From Azonexus sp. (GTDB lineage: Bacteria; Pseudomonadota; Gammaproteobacteria; Burkholderiales; Rhodocyclaceae), in NCBI RefSeq assembly GCF_023150235.1, contig NZ_JAKLLH010000001.1, positions 175,456 through 239,455 of the forward strand: a DNA stretch of 64,000 nucleotides, given 5' to 3'. Below the pieces are notes generated by a model. It was not told where the DNA came from. It did no database searches and was given only the letters and a program-made list of their open reading frames with translations. Shown piece after piece: positions 29,393-37,095 of the stretch; the first letter of the stretch is position 1; each line of letters starts with the position of its first letter. Made by a program: the position numbers and the translations under genes.

Positions 29393-29991
29393 ATCCATAT
29401 CGTATCGAGGGGCCGGCGACTACTTCGTTTTCCGGTGGGCGGGCCAGGGTGGCAGCGCTGTTTGTGAGGCGCGATTCGATTTGCAAAAAAATTGATGGTG
29501 TCGAATGTTTCGACATAGACAGAGACGCAAGAAATTTTTTGGGCGGGATTCCGGTGGTGGCGCATCCGCCGTGTCGTGCTTGGGGGCAGTTGCGGCATAT
29601 GGCGAAACCAAGGGCGGACGAGAAAGAGTTAGCGATATTTGCAGTCGATATCGTTAGGCGGTGCGGCGGTGTTTTGGAGCATCCAGAACGGTCTAGTTTG
29701 TGGCCAGTTGCAGGGTTGCCGGATGGCGAAGAAGTTGATTGCTTTGGCGGTTTTTCGTTGGTGGTTGACCAATATTGGTGGGGGCATAGGGCAAGAAAAA
29801 GGACGAAGTTCTACATTGTTGGGTGCGATAGGTCGGAGGTTACGAACATTCCTCTTGTGCTTGGGGGAGCGGAATATGTGGTTGGTTCGTCATCTTCTGG
29901 CAAGCCGGAAATAACAAAGAGGGAGAGGGAGGAGACGCCGGTAGGGCTAGCGTTGTGGTTGGTTGATTTGGCTGCGCGGTGTCGAAAATGA
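29389..29991 (+). CDS. Protein with cytosine-methylase-like PPC motif
   Basis: A 200-residue protein with IPVVAHPPCRAWGQLRH, resembling the catalytic PPC loop of C5-cytosine methyltransferases, then VDIVRRCGGVLEHPERSSLW. Proteins of this kind are common in phages and are annotated as methylase-like; the SAM-binding glycine motif of true methylases is not evident here, so activity is doubtful. It overlaps its neighbours on both sides by 4 bases (ATGA). A role in protection from restriction is only a guess. Confidence 0.55.
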   Translation: MNPYRIEGPATTSFSGGRARVAALFVRRDSICKKIDGVECFDIDRDARNFLGGIPVVAHPPCRAWGQLRHMAKPRADEKELAIFAVDIVRRCGGVLEHPERSSLWPVAGLPDGEEVDCFGGFSLVVDQYWWGHRARKRTKFYIVGCDRSEVTNIPLVLGGAEYVVGSSSSGKPEITKREREETPVGLALWLVDLAARCRK

Positions 29992-30236
29992 CGCCGGGTG
30001 AGTGTTTGAAGCAAATGCGTGAAGTGTTGGGTGCTGAGCGTGACCCGATGTTGTTGGTGTGGGCCGAGCAGGCGACGACGAAGGATCGCCGTTTGCTGCT
30101 GGCGATGGCGGGGGAGCCACCGGGGAGTGCTCGCATTTTGGCGGGCCGGGCTTGGCTGGATTTGTCGCCTGAGTTGCGGGCTCGGGTTAAGGGCGGATTG
30201 CGGCGGTTTTCGGCCTGGGCGGGGCGATTGCAATGA
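29988..30236 (+). CDS. Small hypothetical element protein
   Basis: An 82-residue basic protein (WAEQATTKDRRLLLAMAGEP; LRARVKGGLRRFSAWAGRL). It starts inside the previous stop (ATGA) and overlaps the next gene by 4 bases. No domain recognised. Confidence 0.6.
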   Translation: MTPGECLKQMREVLGAERDPMLLVWAEQATTKDRRLLLAMAGEPPGSARILAGRAWLDLSPELRARVKGGLRRFSAWAGRLQ

Positions 30237-30451
30237 ATGCCAGCGGCTTTTTAGGCGAGTTGTCGGCCTTGGTGGGTAAGTGTGCCAGTTGTCGGCATGC
30301 GGCGGCGGCTGGGGATGGGCGGGCTCGGGCGTCGTTGGTGTGCATGCGCGAGCATCGGGGCGACTGGCGGGGGGCTGTCGAGGCGGGGGAATTTGTCCGT
30401 CCTGGGTGGTCGTGCAACGCTTATGACTATGAGCCGGGGTCTTTGGCGTGA
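30233..30451 (+). CDS. Small Cys-containing element protein
   Basis: A 72-residue protein with KCASCRHA, VCMREHRG and WSCNAYDYEPGS. The spacing of four Cys with His suggests a small zinc-binding module. It overlaps the replication gene start at GTGA. Function unknown. Confidence 0.6.
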   Translation: MNASGFLGELSALVGKCASCRHAAAAGDGRARASLVCMREHRGDWRGAVEAGEFVRPGWSCNAYDYEPGSLA

Positions 30452-32280
30452 AGGGGTCGTTGCGTGATTGGGCGCCGAAGGCGGCGGCGATTGATCGGGC
30501 TGAGGCGCTACGGCAGGCGGCGTGGGTTGATCGCCAGGTGTGTGATATGCCGCAGCGTGAGGCGGCTCGGGTATTGGCTGCGCATCGGCGGGGGGGCGGT
30601 GTTGAGTCGGCGGCGGCGAATCGTTTGCTGTTGTTGGAATCTGAGATTGCGGCAGTGCTGCGATTGTTGCCGGATCGGTGGGCGGGGCATTTGCGCGGCG
30701 AGTTGCGGCGGGCTGGCGGCGTGGGTAATGCGGTCGCGGTGGGTCGGGTGTTGTCGACCGGTGAGGAGGCGGGCGGGCGTTTGTCGCTGGGGGCGTCTGA
30801 CGAGGAGATAAGGGCGGCGGCAAAGGAGGCTGCGGAAGAGGCGGCGGCGTTGGTGTCGGTGGCTCCGGGTGGTGGGCTGGCGGCGGCTCGGTGGTTGCTG
30901 GCGAAGCATTGCGCCAAGTGGGGGGTTGAGGCGCCGGATTGTCGCGATGATGGGCCGGCGGTGCGGCGGATGTTGTGTGCTCGTTGGTATTTGCGGCGGC
31001 TGCGTCGGGCGCATGTGCGGCGGGCTGAGGGGGTGGCGATTCGTGCAGGCTTGGTGCGTCGTGGTTTGTGGATTTATTCATCTCAAGATGCGGTGGAGCG
31101 GCGGCAGGCGCAGCGGGCGCGTAATGCTTTGGCGATTGATCGGGCGTCAGTGTGCTGTTTGGAGACTGGCGAGGATATAGATTTGGCGGGGGTGGTCGCG
31201 GCGTCGGTGGCTAATCCTGAAGTGAAGCGGGCTGAGTTGATGACGCGGGTAAAGGGGTGTGATGCGGTCGCGGCTGACCGGGGGTGTGCGTGCGAATTTT
31301 GGACGCTGACGGCGCCGGGTCGAATGCACGCGCAGCGGATTGTCGGCGGGGTTGCGGTGGTGAATGATCGATTTGACGGCACGACTCCGAAAGAGGCGCA
31401 GGCGTATTTGTCCAAGGTGTGGGCTCGGGCTCGGGCTGCATGGAAGCGGCGGGGGCTTGAGGTCTTCGGCTTGCGCACGGCTGAGCCGCATCATGACGGT
31501 ACGCCGCATTGGCATTTGATCGCTTATGGCCGGCGTCGGGAGTTGCGTTTTGCACGGCGGTTGTTGCGGGTGTATGCCTTGCGTGAGGCGCCGGACGAGG
31601 AGGGGGCTCGGGAGCATCGTTTTAAGGTATTGGAAGCTCGGGCGGGTACGCGGGGGGCTGCGTATGCGGCAAAGTACGTTAGCAAAAATATCGACGGCAA
31701 GGGGTTGGATGGTCAGATTGATGCGGAAGGGGAGCGGAAAATTTCCGCCAGCGTGCGGCGCGTGGATGCCTGGGCGGCGGCTTGGGGGATTCGCCAATTC
31801 CAGTTTTTTGGTACGCCGGCGATTACGGCTTGGCGTGTGTTGCGGCGGATGCGCTCTCCGGTTGCTTTGCCGGGGTCGGCGTTGGAGCGGGCGAGGGTGG
31901 CGGCGGATGATGGGGATTTTGCCGAGTTTTGGCGGGCGTGCGAGGCTGGTCCGATAGCCATTAGCTATCGCTCAGTTGATCGGGAAACGGCGTATGGGGA
32001 CCCGGCGCAGCCAAAGGTGGTCGGCGTGGAAGAGGGCGGGCGGCGCGCTGAACTGCCGGAAAAGACCTGGGTGATTTCGTGGGCCGGGGTAAAGACCCGG
32101 CTTGATGAAACGATTTTTAAGGTTTTTTCGGCCGTTGACCGTGGAAAATCGGCGACGATGCCGGGGGGTTTTGGGTTTCCTCGGTCTTGTGTCAATAACT
32201 GTACGGGGTCGGGTGATTTTTCGTCGGCGGTGGTCGGGGCGCTCGGCGCGGATGATTTTTCGCGATGGTGGCCGGGGTAA
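30448..32280 (+). CDS. Rolling-circle replication endonuclease, P2 gpA-like (HUH)
   Basis: A 610-residue replication initiator of the HUH endonuclease superfamily. Motif I is FWTLTAPGRMH; motif II is HHDGTPHWHL with the metal-binding H354-W-H356; motif III is YAAKYVSKN with paired tyrosines Y406 and Y410, the YxxxY arrangement of phiX174 gpA and P2 gpA. It would nick one strand at the origin, bind its 5' end and drive rolling-circle synthesis. The GTG start overlaps the previous stop. Codons strongly favour G or T in third position. It is the key evidence for a replicating phage or satellite. Confidence 0.9.
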   Translation: MKGSLRDWAPKAAAIDRAEALRQAAWVDRQVCDMPQREAARVLAAHRRGGGVESAAANRLLLLESEIAAVLRLLPDRWAGHLRGELRRAGGVGNAVAVGRVLSTGEEAGGRLSLGASDEEIRAAAKEAAEEAAALVSVAPGGGLAAARWLLAKHCAKWGVEAPDCRDDGPAVRRMLCARWYLRRLRRAHVRRAEGVAIRAGLVRRGLWIYSSQDAVERRQAQRARNALAIDRASVCCLETGEDIDLAGVVAASVANPEVKRAELMTRVKGCDAVAADRGCACEFWTLTAPGRMHAQRIVGGVAVVNDRFDGTTPKEAQAYLSKVWARARAAWKRRGLEVFGLRTAEPHHDGTPHWHLIAYGRRRELRFARRLLRVYALREAPDEEGAREHRFKVLEARAGTRGAAYAAKYVSKNIDGKGLDGQIDAEGERKISASVRRVDAWAAAWGIRQFQFFGTPAITAWRVLRRMRSPVALPGSALERARVAADDGDFAEFWRACEAGPIAISYRSVDRETAYGDPAQPKVVGVEEGGRRAELPEKTWVISWAGVKTRLDETIFKVFSAVDRGKSATMPGGFGFPRSCVNNCTGSGDFSSAVVGALGADDFSRWWPG

Positions 32281-32399
32281 TTTCAGGCAAGTTTCACAAA
32301 TTTTCTTGCATGTCCAATTGATTTTGGCTATCGTCGCGTCAATAGCTTTTGGCTATTGGTTTGATTTTTTCGATAACTTTGTTTTGGGGGTGTAAAAAA

Positions 32400-32987
32400 A
32401 TGGGTACTGGCGCTGGTGAAACTGGGGGTGGTGGTGGTGTGGGCGGCGCGGATAACCGTCGCACGGTCCGCGATTTGGCGGGCATCTACCGGCTGGCAAA
32501 GGAGGCGAATCCGGGCATTGCCCCGGTCTTCCAGGTCGCGTCCGTTGGTTCGGATCGCTCGCTGAAGTTCGTGGGCTCGGTCGAGATTGAGGGGGTCACT
32601 TACGTTCCGGCGGGTGATACAGGCAAGGTCAAGTCGTTTGCCGATGTGGATGCCTTCGTTGCCTACATGTCGAAGTGCTGCGAAGCCAGTGATGGCGTTT
32701 ATCAGGTTTCGGTGAATACGGCGTCAATCTTGGCGTCGAAAGTGCCGAATGACATGAAGGCATGGGCGGCGTCGCAAATCGTCAGCCTCAGCCAGAAGCG
32801 CACGGGGCAGGTGGCCGTGGTCAATACGATCGATCAGCAGTTGTCGCTCATGATCGGCTGGGAAGCGGGTAATCAGGCGCAGCGCGCAAAGAAGGCAGAA
32901 GTCGAGGCGCAGCGCGCTTGCGTCCAGGCCGACATTGCGGCAATTGATGCTGAAGTGACTCGACTGACCGCCATTGCCAATGCCTGA
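32400..32987 (+). CDS. Element protein of unknown function, possible abundant virion protein
   Basis: A 195-residue protein with a Gly-rich N-terminus, a middle part (VFQVASVGSDRSLKFVGSVEIEGV split by turns) and a C-terminal helical, coiled-coil-like stretch (QAQRAKKAEVEAQRA... VTRLTAIANA). GGGGGTG lies 7 bases ahead of ATG 32400. Its codons use C far more than neighbouring genes, as expected for a highly expressed gene, and it has its own leader after a 119-bp gap. A structural role is inference. An upstream TTG extension would add a signal-like segment but the ribosome site favours the ATG. Confidence 0.6.
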   Translation: MGTGAGETGGGGGVGGADNRRTVRDLAGIYRLAKEANPGIAPVFQVASVGSDRSLKFVGSVEIEGVTYVPAGDTGKVKSFADVDAFVAYMSKCCEASDGVYQVSVNTASILASKVPNDMKAWAASQIVSLSQKRTGQVAVVNTIDQQLSLMIGWEAGNQAQRAKKAEVEAQRACVQADIAAIDAEVTRLTAIANA

Positions 32988-33162
32988 TAGCGGCTTGGTC
33001 TTCCAGGTGCTGGCTGCGCTGGTCGCGGCTGGCGCGGTGTATGGCGGTATTCGTTCGGATATCCGCCATATCCATCAGCAGTTGGAGCACTTGGGGCGTG
33101 CGGCGGATAGTGCGCATGCGCGCATCGACCGAATCAGCGAAGGGCGGCGCGGCGATGTTTGA
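32980..33162 (+). CDS. Small membrane protein, holin- or spanin-like
   Basis: A 60-residue protein with one N-terminal membrane helix (LVFQVLAALVAAGAVYGGI) and a polar helical tail (IRHIHQQLEHLGRAAD). It overlaps the genes on both sides and directly precedes the lysozyme, as lysis accessory genes do. Function is inferred from position. Confidence 0.6.
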   Translation: MPDSGLVFQVLAALVAAGAVYGGIRSDIRHIHQQLEHLGRAADSAHARIDRISEGRRGDV

Positions 33163-33619
33163 CGACGTGATTGATCTGGCAGCTGTCACGGTCATTGATT
33201 TTGAGGGGCTGAAGTTAGCCCCTTATTTGTGTCCGGCGGGAAAGTTGACCGTGGGTGTCGGGCATGTCATTCGGCGTGGTGAATCGGCGCTGAAGAGTGG
33301 GGTCACGAGGCAGCAGGCGGTTGAGCTGTTGCATGCTGATTTGCAGGTCGCATTGGATGATGTGAGGCGGGGTTTGCCGGCGGAATGTTCTGCGCGGCTG
33401 ACGGTCGGGCAGTGGGCGGCGTTGGTGTCGTTCGTGTTCAACGTTGGCGGGCCTGCGTGGCGTTCGTCGACATTGCGGTGTCGAGTGGTGGCCGGTGACG
33501 ATGCGGCGGCGGCAGCTGAGTTCGGGCGATGGGTCAAGGCAGGCGGCAAGGTGTTGCCGGGTTTGGTCAAGCGGCGGGCGCGTGAGTCCGCTATTTACCT
33601 AGGGGAGTGGAAGCAATGA
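33155..33619 (+). CDS. Phage lysozyme (GH24 endolysin)
   Basis: Peptidoglycan-cleaving endolysin of 154 residues. The catalytic signature is E17-(8)-C26-(5)-T32 (FEGLKLAPYLCP, then KLTVGVGH), the E-C-T variant of the usual E-D-T triad. FNVGGPAWRSSTL and GLVKRRARESAIYL complete the family pattern. No signal peptide is present, so it needs a holin; the adjacent small membrane proteins are candidates. It overlaps both neighbours. Confidence 0.88.
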   Translation: MFDDVIDLAAVTVIDFEGLKLAPYLCPAGKLTVGVGHVIRRGESALKSGVTRQQAVELLHADLQVALDDVRRGLPAECSARLTVGQWAALVSFVFNVGGPAWRSSTLRCRVVAGDDAAAAAEFGRWVKAGGKVLPGLVKRRARESAIYLGEWKQ

Positions 33620-33786
33620 AGTTCTTGAAATGGATGGGTGCCAGGGCTGGCGAGGCGTCGACGTGGCGTGGCCTGGGGCTGTTCCTGGCTGCAATGGGTA
33701 TTTTGCCGGCGGACGCGGTTGAGCCGTTGATTGCCGCTGGGGTTGCGATTGCCGGCGCGGTGGATATCGTGCGTCGGGAGGATTGA
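33616..33786 (+). CDS. Small membrane protein, holin candidate
   Basis: A 56-residue protein starting MKFLKWMGARAGEAS, with two hydrophobic stretches (GLGLFLAAMGILPA and VEPLIAAGVAIAGAVDIV). The ATG overlaps the lysozyme stop (ATGA). Two membrane segments next to an endolysin suggest a class II holin; this is inference. Confidence 0.6.
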   Translation: MKFLKWMGARAGEASTWRGLGLFLAAMGILPADAVEPLIAAGVAIAGAVDIVRRED

Positions 33787-33788
33787 CC

Positions 33789-34205
33789 GTGACGCCGGTG
33801 GTTCGGCATCGAAAGCGGGTGATGGCGTTGGATTTCCCGGCGCCGGATGCGGCTTTGGTGCAGCCTTCTGATTGGAATGATGATCATGAGGTTGTTTGTG
33901 CGGCTGGGCGGGTTGAGTTGTGGGTGCTGCCGGGGGAGCTGCCGGCGGGCTGGTTGCAGTGTTTGGGGCAAGTGGTTCGCAAGGCGGATTTCCCGGAACT
34001 CTACGGGGCAATCGGCGGTGCCTTTGGCGAAAGCGGCGCCTATTTCGCGCTCCCGAACATCAAATTGATGGTTGGAACGGGTGTCGTCAAAGCAACGATG
34101 ACGCGGGCGGTGCTGGAAGAGGATGAAAGCGGGGCGCGAGTCGTCGGGGTCGATGCGGCGGCGGGGTCTTGGTTGGCGCGTTACGTCATTTCTACGGGGC
34201 GGTGA
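33789..34205 (+). CDS. Tail-collar-domain-like protein
   Basis: A 138-residue protein from GTG 33789 (TTG 33783 is an alternative that overlaps the previous stop). The segment LPAGWLQCLGQVVRKADFPE followed by LYGAIGGAFGESGAYFALPN matches the phage tail collar domain, found at the ends of fibres that touch the host surface. Its presence suggests that the element makes, or once made, a receptor-binding virion part. Confidence 0.65.
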   Translation: MTPVVRHRKRVMALDFPAPDAALVQPSDWNDDHEVVCAAGRVELWVLPGELPAGWLQCLGQVVRKADFPELYGAIGGAFGESGAYFALPNIKLMVGTGVVKATMTRAVLEEDESGARVVGVDAAAGSWLARYVISTGR

Positions 34206-34687
34206 TGCAAGGGGGGTTCGCGGCCTGGGCGTTTGCGCCGGGGGCGTTTGCTACGGCTTGGGCGCAACGTCCGGCGGCGACGGCTTTGCCTCCTGGCTGG
34301 ATGGCGGCAGAGCTGGGGGCGGCGGGCTACATTGGGCCGGTGTCGGCTGCGCTTGCTCTGGCTCGGGGTGAGGCGCACGAATACCATGACGGCGAGTTGC
34401 GGGTGGGCGGTCGTGTCTTGATCGGGCCGGCGGGTAAGGTCTATGCCTTCCAGTCGCCTGGATCGGCTGCGCGATGGGTCGAGCTGAACAGGGGGCGACC
34501 ACTAAAGGAATGGGCATTGATTGCCGGTTTGGTGCCGGGTTCGGCTGAGGTTGCCAAAAGTCGAAAGCGGGCGGCGTTGACCGCAATCGCGGCGCGTGTG
34601 GTGGCGGCGGCGGGTCGCTGCAAGGACGCGGGCCGGGCGGCGGGCTTGATTGCTGAGTCGGATTGGTGCTTGCGGAAATGGGAATGA
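34205..34687 (+). CDS. Element protein of unknown function, downstream of collar-like gene
   Basis: A 160-residue, Ala/Gly-rich protein; the start overlaps the collar-like stop (TGATG). A central part (YHDGELRVGGRVLIGPAGKVY) could be beta-rich and the C-terminus is basic and helical. Position suggests a fibre or fibre-assembly partner. No family recognised. Confidence 0.55.
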   Translation: MQGGFAAWAFAPGAFATAWAQRPAATALPPGWMAAELGAAGYIGPVSAALALARGEAHEYHDGELRVGGRVLIGPAGKVYAFQSPGSAARWVELNRGRPLKEWALIAGLVPGSAEVAKSRKRAALTAIAARVVAAAGRCKDAGRAAGLIAESDWCLRKWE

Positions 34688-34855
34688 AGCGTGGTCGAGC
34701 TGGCGCGGTTGGGCTGGCCAGGCGCGGTCGTTTGTACGGCTGGTGCGGCTGGTGTGATTGGGAGTGAGTGCTGTATGGCTATGGCGATCTGGTCTGGGCC
34801 GCGATATGGGCGCGGCTGTGTTCGGGTGGGGGTTTTTGGGGATGGGGGTGGGGCG

Positions 34856-35008
34856 ATGAAAATACCAGTGGCGCAAAAGCCGCGTTACGGGCGCGGAAAC
34901 TTGGCGGCGGCTCAACGTGCACTGTCGCAGGGTGACATTCTCGAGGTGGTCAGGCGCATCAATGCGCATGCCTTTAACCGGCAAAAAACAGGGAGCGGGA
35001 AAAAATGA
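34856..35008 (+). CDS. Small basic element protein
   Basis: A 50-residue, Lys/Arg-rich protein (VAQKPRYGRGNLAAAQRALS). GGGGTGGGG precedes ATG 34856 and the stop overlaps the next gene (ATGA). A GTG at 34691 would extend it through low-complexity DNA and is less likely. Possibly nucleic-acid binding. Confidence 0.5.
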   Translation: MKIPVAQKPRYGRGNLAAAQRALSQGDILEVVRRINAHAFNRQKTGSGKK

Positions 35009-35601
35009 GTCTGAATCTCAACGTTTTGCGTTGCACCATCTTTGCGCTGGGCGGGAAGATGTTTCAATTTCTGGCCAATGGCGGGGATTGGAAGGATGTG
35101 ACGGTTACGGTTCGGGCGCAATATTCCGGCGCACGGCTGCGTTGCACGGCCACGGTTCATTTTCCAGTCGTGATCCATGGGGGCGGGGAGCCGTGGGAGC
35201 CCTACGACTGGGAAATTTCCGATTTCGCGGGCCGGGTGCGTGTCTGGAATGATCTCGGCGCGTTGATTGCCAAGTTGCGGGCTGCATTGGCCCATCCTGG
35301 GGGCGAAATCACGGTGCGGATTCTGTTTGAAAATATCCGCGTGCCGGCCATTGGTGACGTGGCAGAAGTGGCCAGAAAACGCGATGTTACGCTGCGCAAG
35401 ATTCAGAACCAGGCGCAGTTGGCGATGTCGAGGGCGGGGGCTTACATGACCTTGATGGAAGGAATGCAGCCGTGGTCGGTCGTGGAGCAGGCGCGTTACG
35501 ATGATTTGCTGATGATTGCAAAATCAGCGGGCGAGGATGATACGGAAGCGTATCGTCAGCTGGCAAAGTTGCCGATTGTGTCGCTGCGGCCAGATTATTG
35601 A
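35005..35601 (+). CDS. Hypothetical element protein
   Basis: A 198-residue protein. The N-terminal half has alternating polar/apolar stretches (VTVTVRAQYSGARLRCTATVHFPVV) that suggest beta-structure; the C-terminal half is helical (DVAEVARKRDVTLRKIQNQ). It begins at ATGA overlap and is followed by a terminator, so it closes the first operon. No family recognised. Confidence 0.6.
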   Translation: MSLNLNVLRCTIFALGGKMFQFLANGGDWKDVTVTVRAQYSGARLRCTATVHFPVVIHGGGEPWEPYDWEISDFAGRVRVWNDLGALIAKLRAALAHPGGEITVRILFENIRVPAIGDVAEVARKRDVTLRKIQNQAQLAMSRAGAYMTLMEGMQPWSVVEQARYDDLLMIAKSAGEDDTEAYRQLAKLPIVSLRPDY

Positions 35602-35628
35602 GGCAGTGGGCGGGCGATTTGATAATTC

Positions 35629-35656
35629 CGGGCGGCGCGTGCTGCCCGTTTTTTTG
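35629..35656 (+). terminator. Terminator closing the first rightward operon
   Basis: CGGGCGGC (35629-35636) pairs with GCTGCCCG (35641-35648) around GCGT, one G-T pair, followed by eight or so T. Confidence 0.85.
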
Positions 35657-35670
35657 GGGGGCTGGATTAT

Positions 35671-36633
35671 ATGGCGGACATGATAGATGTACGGTATGGG
35701 TACGATGAGGGAACGGCGCCAATTGGCATTGGTCGATATGTGGCTAATGCTCATTTGAATTGCGGCGAGGATGTGGATAAATACTATATCGACGAACAGG
35801 GAATATTGCGGAACGGGAATCGGGCGGATGGTGAGGTGACCTTTGAAAAATTTGATTGGGTTGCCACAGGGGATTGGAAACGTCTTAAATATGGGGAAGA
35901 TACAAGTGTCAGGCCGTCGAATCTTGTTAAAGAAAAATCAGCGCATGTGTGGCTTGTTTCTTTCCCTGGGGTTACTGTCCGTGAATACTATGATAATTGC
36001 CGAATAATATCTTCCAATAGCAGCGGATGGCAGGTGGGTTGGACTCATTATGGAGTTAGCGTAGGCGGTATAAAGGTTGTTTCGCCGTCTGGGAAGCCCA
36101 TGAAGTGGCGGGACGGGGAGCCTCGGGGGGGAAGAAATAAATGGCTGAAAACCGTTGTGGCGCGTGAACTGGCATGGTGGCGCAAATACGACGAGGGGAA
36201 CATAAAAGAAAAGCACGCGATGTTCATGAAGTTGGATTTGACCGTAAAGGTCATGCGTAAATATTTTTTTCCGAAAATGGGGGTGTCTGCCATATTGTCG
36301 TGGGATCGCTATGGCGTACAAAGGGAGCGATGGCTGATGCAGGCATTATTCAACGCAGCGGAACGCAGTATGAGAAGGCAGGGTAGGTTGTATCCGTATA
36401 CATTACTTTGGGGGGCGCTCGAAATAGAAGTTAAGGAGAGTTTTTGGCTACCGGAATGTACGGGGGGGTGGGAAAATAGGATTCATTTGGATTTGATTAT
36501 GAGGAAAAAATCGGATTGGTTTGAAGAGCAGCATTCGGAAGCCTTTGAGAGGTATATCAATAGAAAATGGTGCGATGGGCAAATTCTTGAAATGAGTCAC
36601 GACGACGTTTGGGGTACTGGTATCATGAAATAG
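35671..36633 (+). CDS. Independently transcribed accessory gene (moron candidate)
   Basis: A 320-residue Trp- and Tyr-rich protein (VWLVSFPGVTVREYYDN, GWQVGWTHYGVSVGGI, KWLKTVVARELAWWRKYDE). No family is recognised. Base composition is visibly more AT-rich than the flanking element genes and lacks their G/T third-position bias. It is bracketed by its own terminators (35629 and 36735), starts after GGGGGG, and sits alone. This is the pattern of a moron, a later-added gene often active in the lysogen, for example in defence or host fitness. Function unknown. Confidence 0.65.
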   Translation: MADMIDVRYGYDEGTAPIGIGRYVANAHLNCGEDVDKYYIDEQGILRNGNRADGEVTFEKFDWVATGDWKRLKYGEDTSVRPSNLVKEKSAHVWLVSFPGVTVREYYDNCRIISSNSSGWQVGWTHYGVSVGGIKVVSPSGKPMKWRDGEPRGGRNKWLKTVVARELAWWRKYDEGNIKEKHAMFMKLDLTVKVMRKYFFPKMGVSAILSWDRYGVQRERWLMQALFNAAERSMRRQGRLYPYTLLWGALEIEVKESFWLPECTGGWENRIHLDLIMRKKSDWFEEQHSEAFERYINRKWCDGQILEMSHDDVWGTGIMK

Positions 36634-36663
36634 TCGCCTGGGGCTTCGGTTTTTTGGGGTGGT

Positions 36664-36699
36664 GTGATTTCGGTGGTTGTAGGGCGTGATTTCGGTGGT
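36664..36699. repeat. Two direct 14-bp repeats with 22-bp period
   Basis: GTGATTTCGGTGGT occurs at 36664-36677 and 36686-36699, two helical turns apart, in a 462-bp non-coding interval (36634-37095). Likely repeated protein-binding sites. Confidence 0.7.
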
Positions 36700-36734
36700 C
36701 ACGAATAGTTTTTTTCGGTTATCGTTATTTTTCA

Positions 36735-36758
36735 GGCAGCGGGCGCTGCCTTTTTTTT
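36735..36758 (+). terminator. Terminator after the moron candidate
   Basis: GGCAGC (36735-36740) and GCTGCC (36745-36750) around GGGC, then eight T. Confidence 0.85.
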
Positions 36759-36936
36759 CGTTTGTCGCCTGGGGTAGTGCTTCAAATTTCCGTAGCGGGC
36801 GAAAGTTTCCGGGCATTGCTTCAAAAAGATCGGATGGGGTCTTGTTTTGTGTCTGTAGTGGGGCGGGGTGAAGGCAAAAAACGTGTTTTTCGGGTCACTT
36901 GCTCAAACCATTGTCCGCGTAGGAAAAAACGGCCTG

Positions 36937-37026
36937 AAAAAACGTTACACCTAATCGACCCGGAAAAATATCGAAAAAAGCCGTGAAAAAAGCGTGTTTT
37001 TTCGCCAATTAGGTGTAACGTTTTTT
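36937..37026. repeat. Large inverted repeat with 19-bp perfect arms
   Basis: AAAAAACGTTACACCTAAT (36937-36955) is repeated in reverse complement at 37008-37026. The 52 bases between hold a further GAAAAAA/TTTTTTC hairpin. It is the strongest secondary structure in the element and lies just before the second operon. It could be a replication origin, packaging signal or regulatory site. Confidence 0.8.
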
Positions 37027-37095
37027 CGGCGGCAAGCTGGAATTTTTTTTAAAAACGGGAAATAATCTTGCTGCATTATTCGGTGAGGTAAAAAA

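Noticed and set aside
32131-32152. A copy of the GGTCGACC palindrome inside the rep gene
   Set aside because: Only GTTGACCGTGGAAAA resembles it; the left arm is not complementary, so chance similarity is likelier.
32349-32987. Lipoprotein-like N-terminus from TTG 32349
   Set aside because: The would-be lipobox (FWGC) is poor, and a strong G-rich ribosome site points to ATG 32400.
34691-35008. 105-residue GTG-started frame
   Set aside because: The added N-terminus is low-complexity and G-rich; ATG 34856 has a better ribosome site.
36686-36986. Short open frames in the 36.6-37.1 kb gap
   Set aside because: They run across a terminator, direct repeats and the large inverted repeat, and have no ribosome sites.
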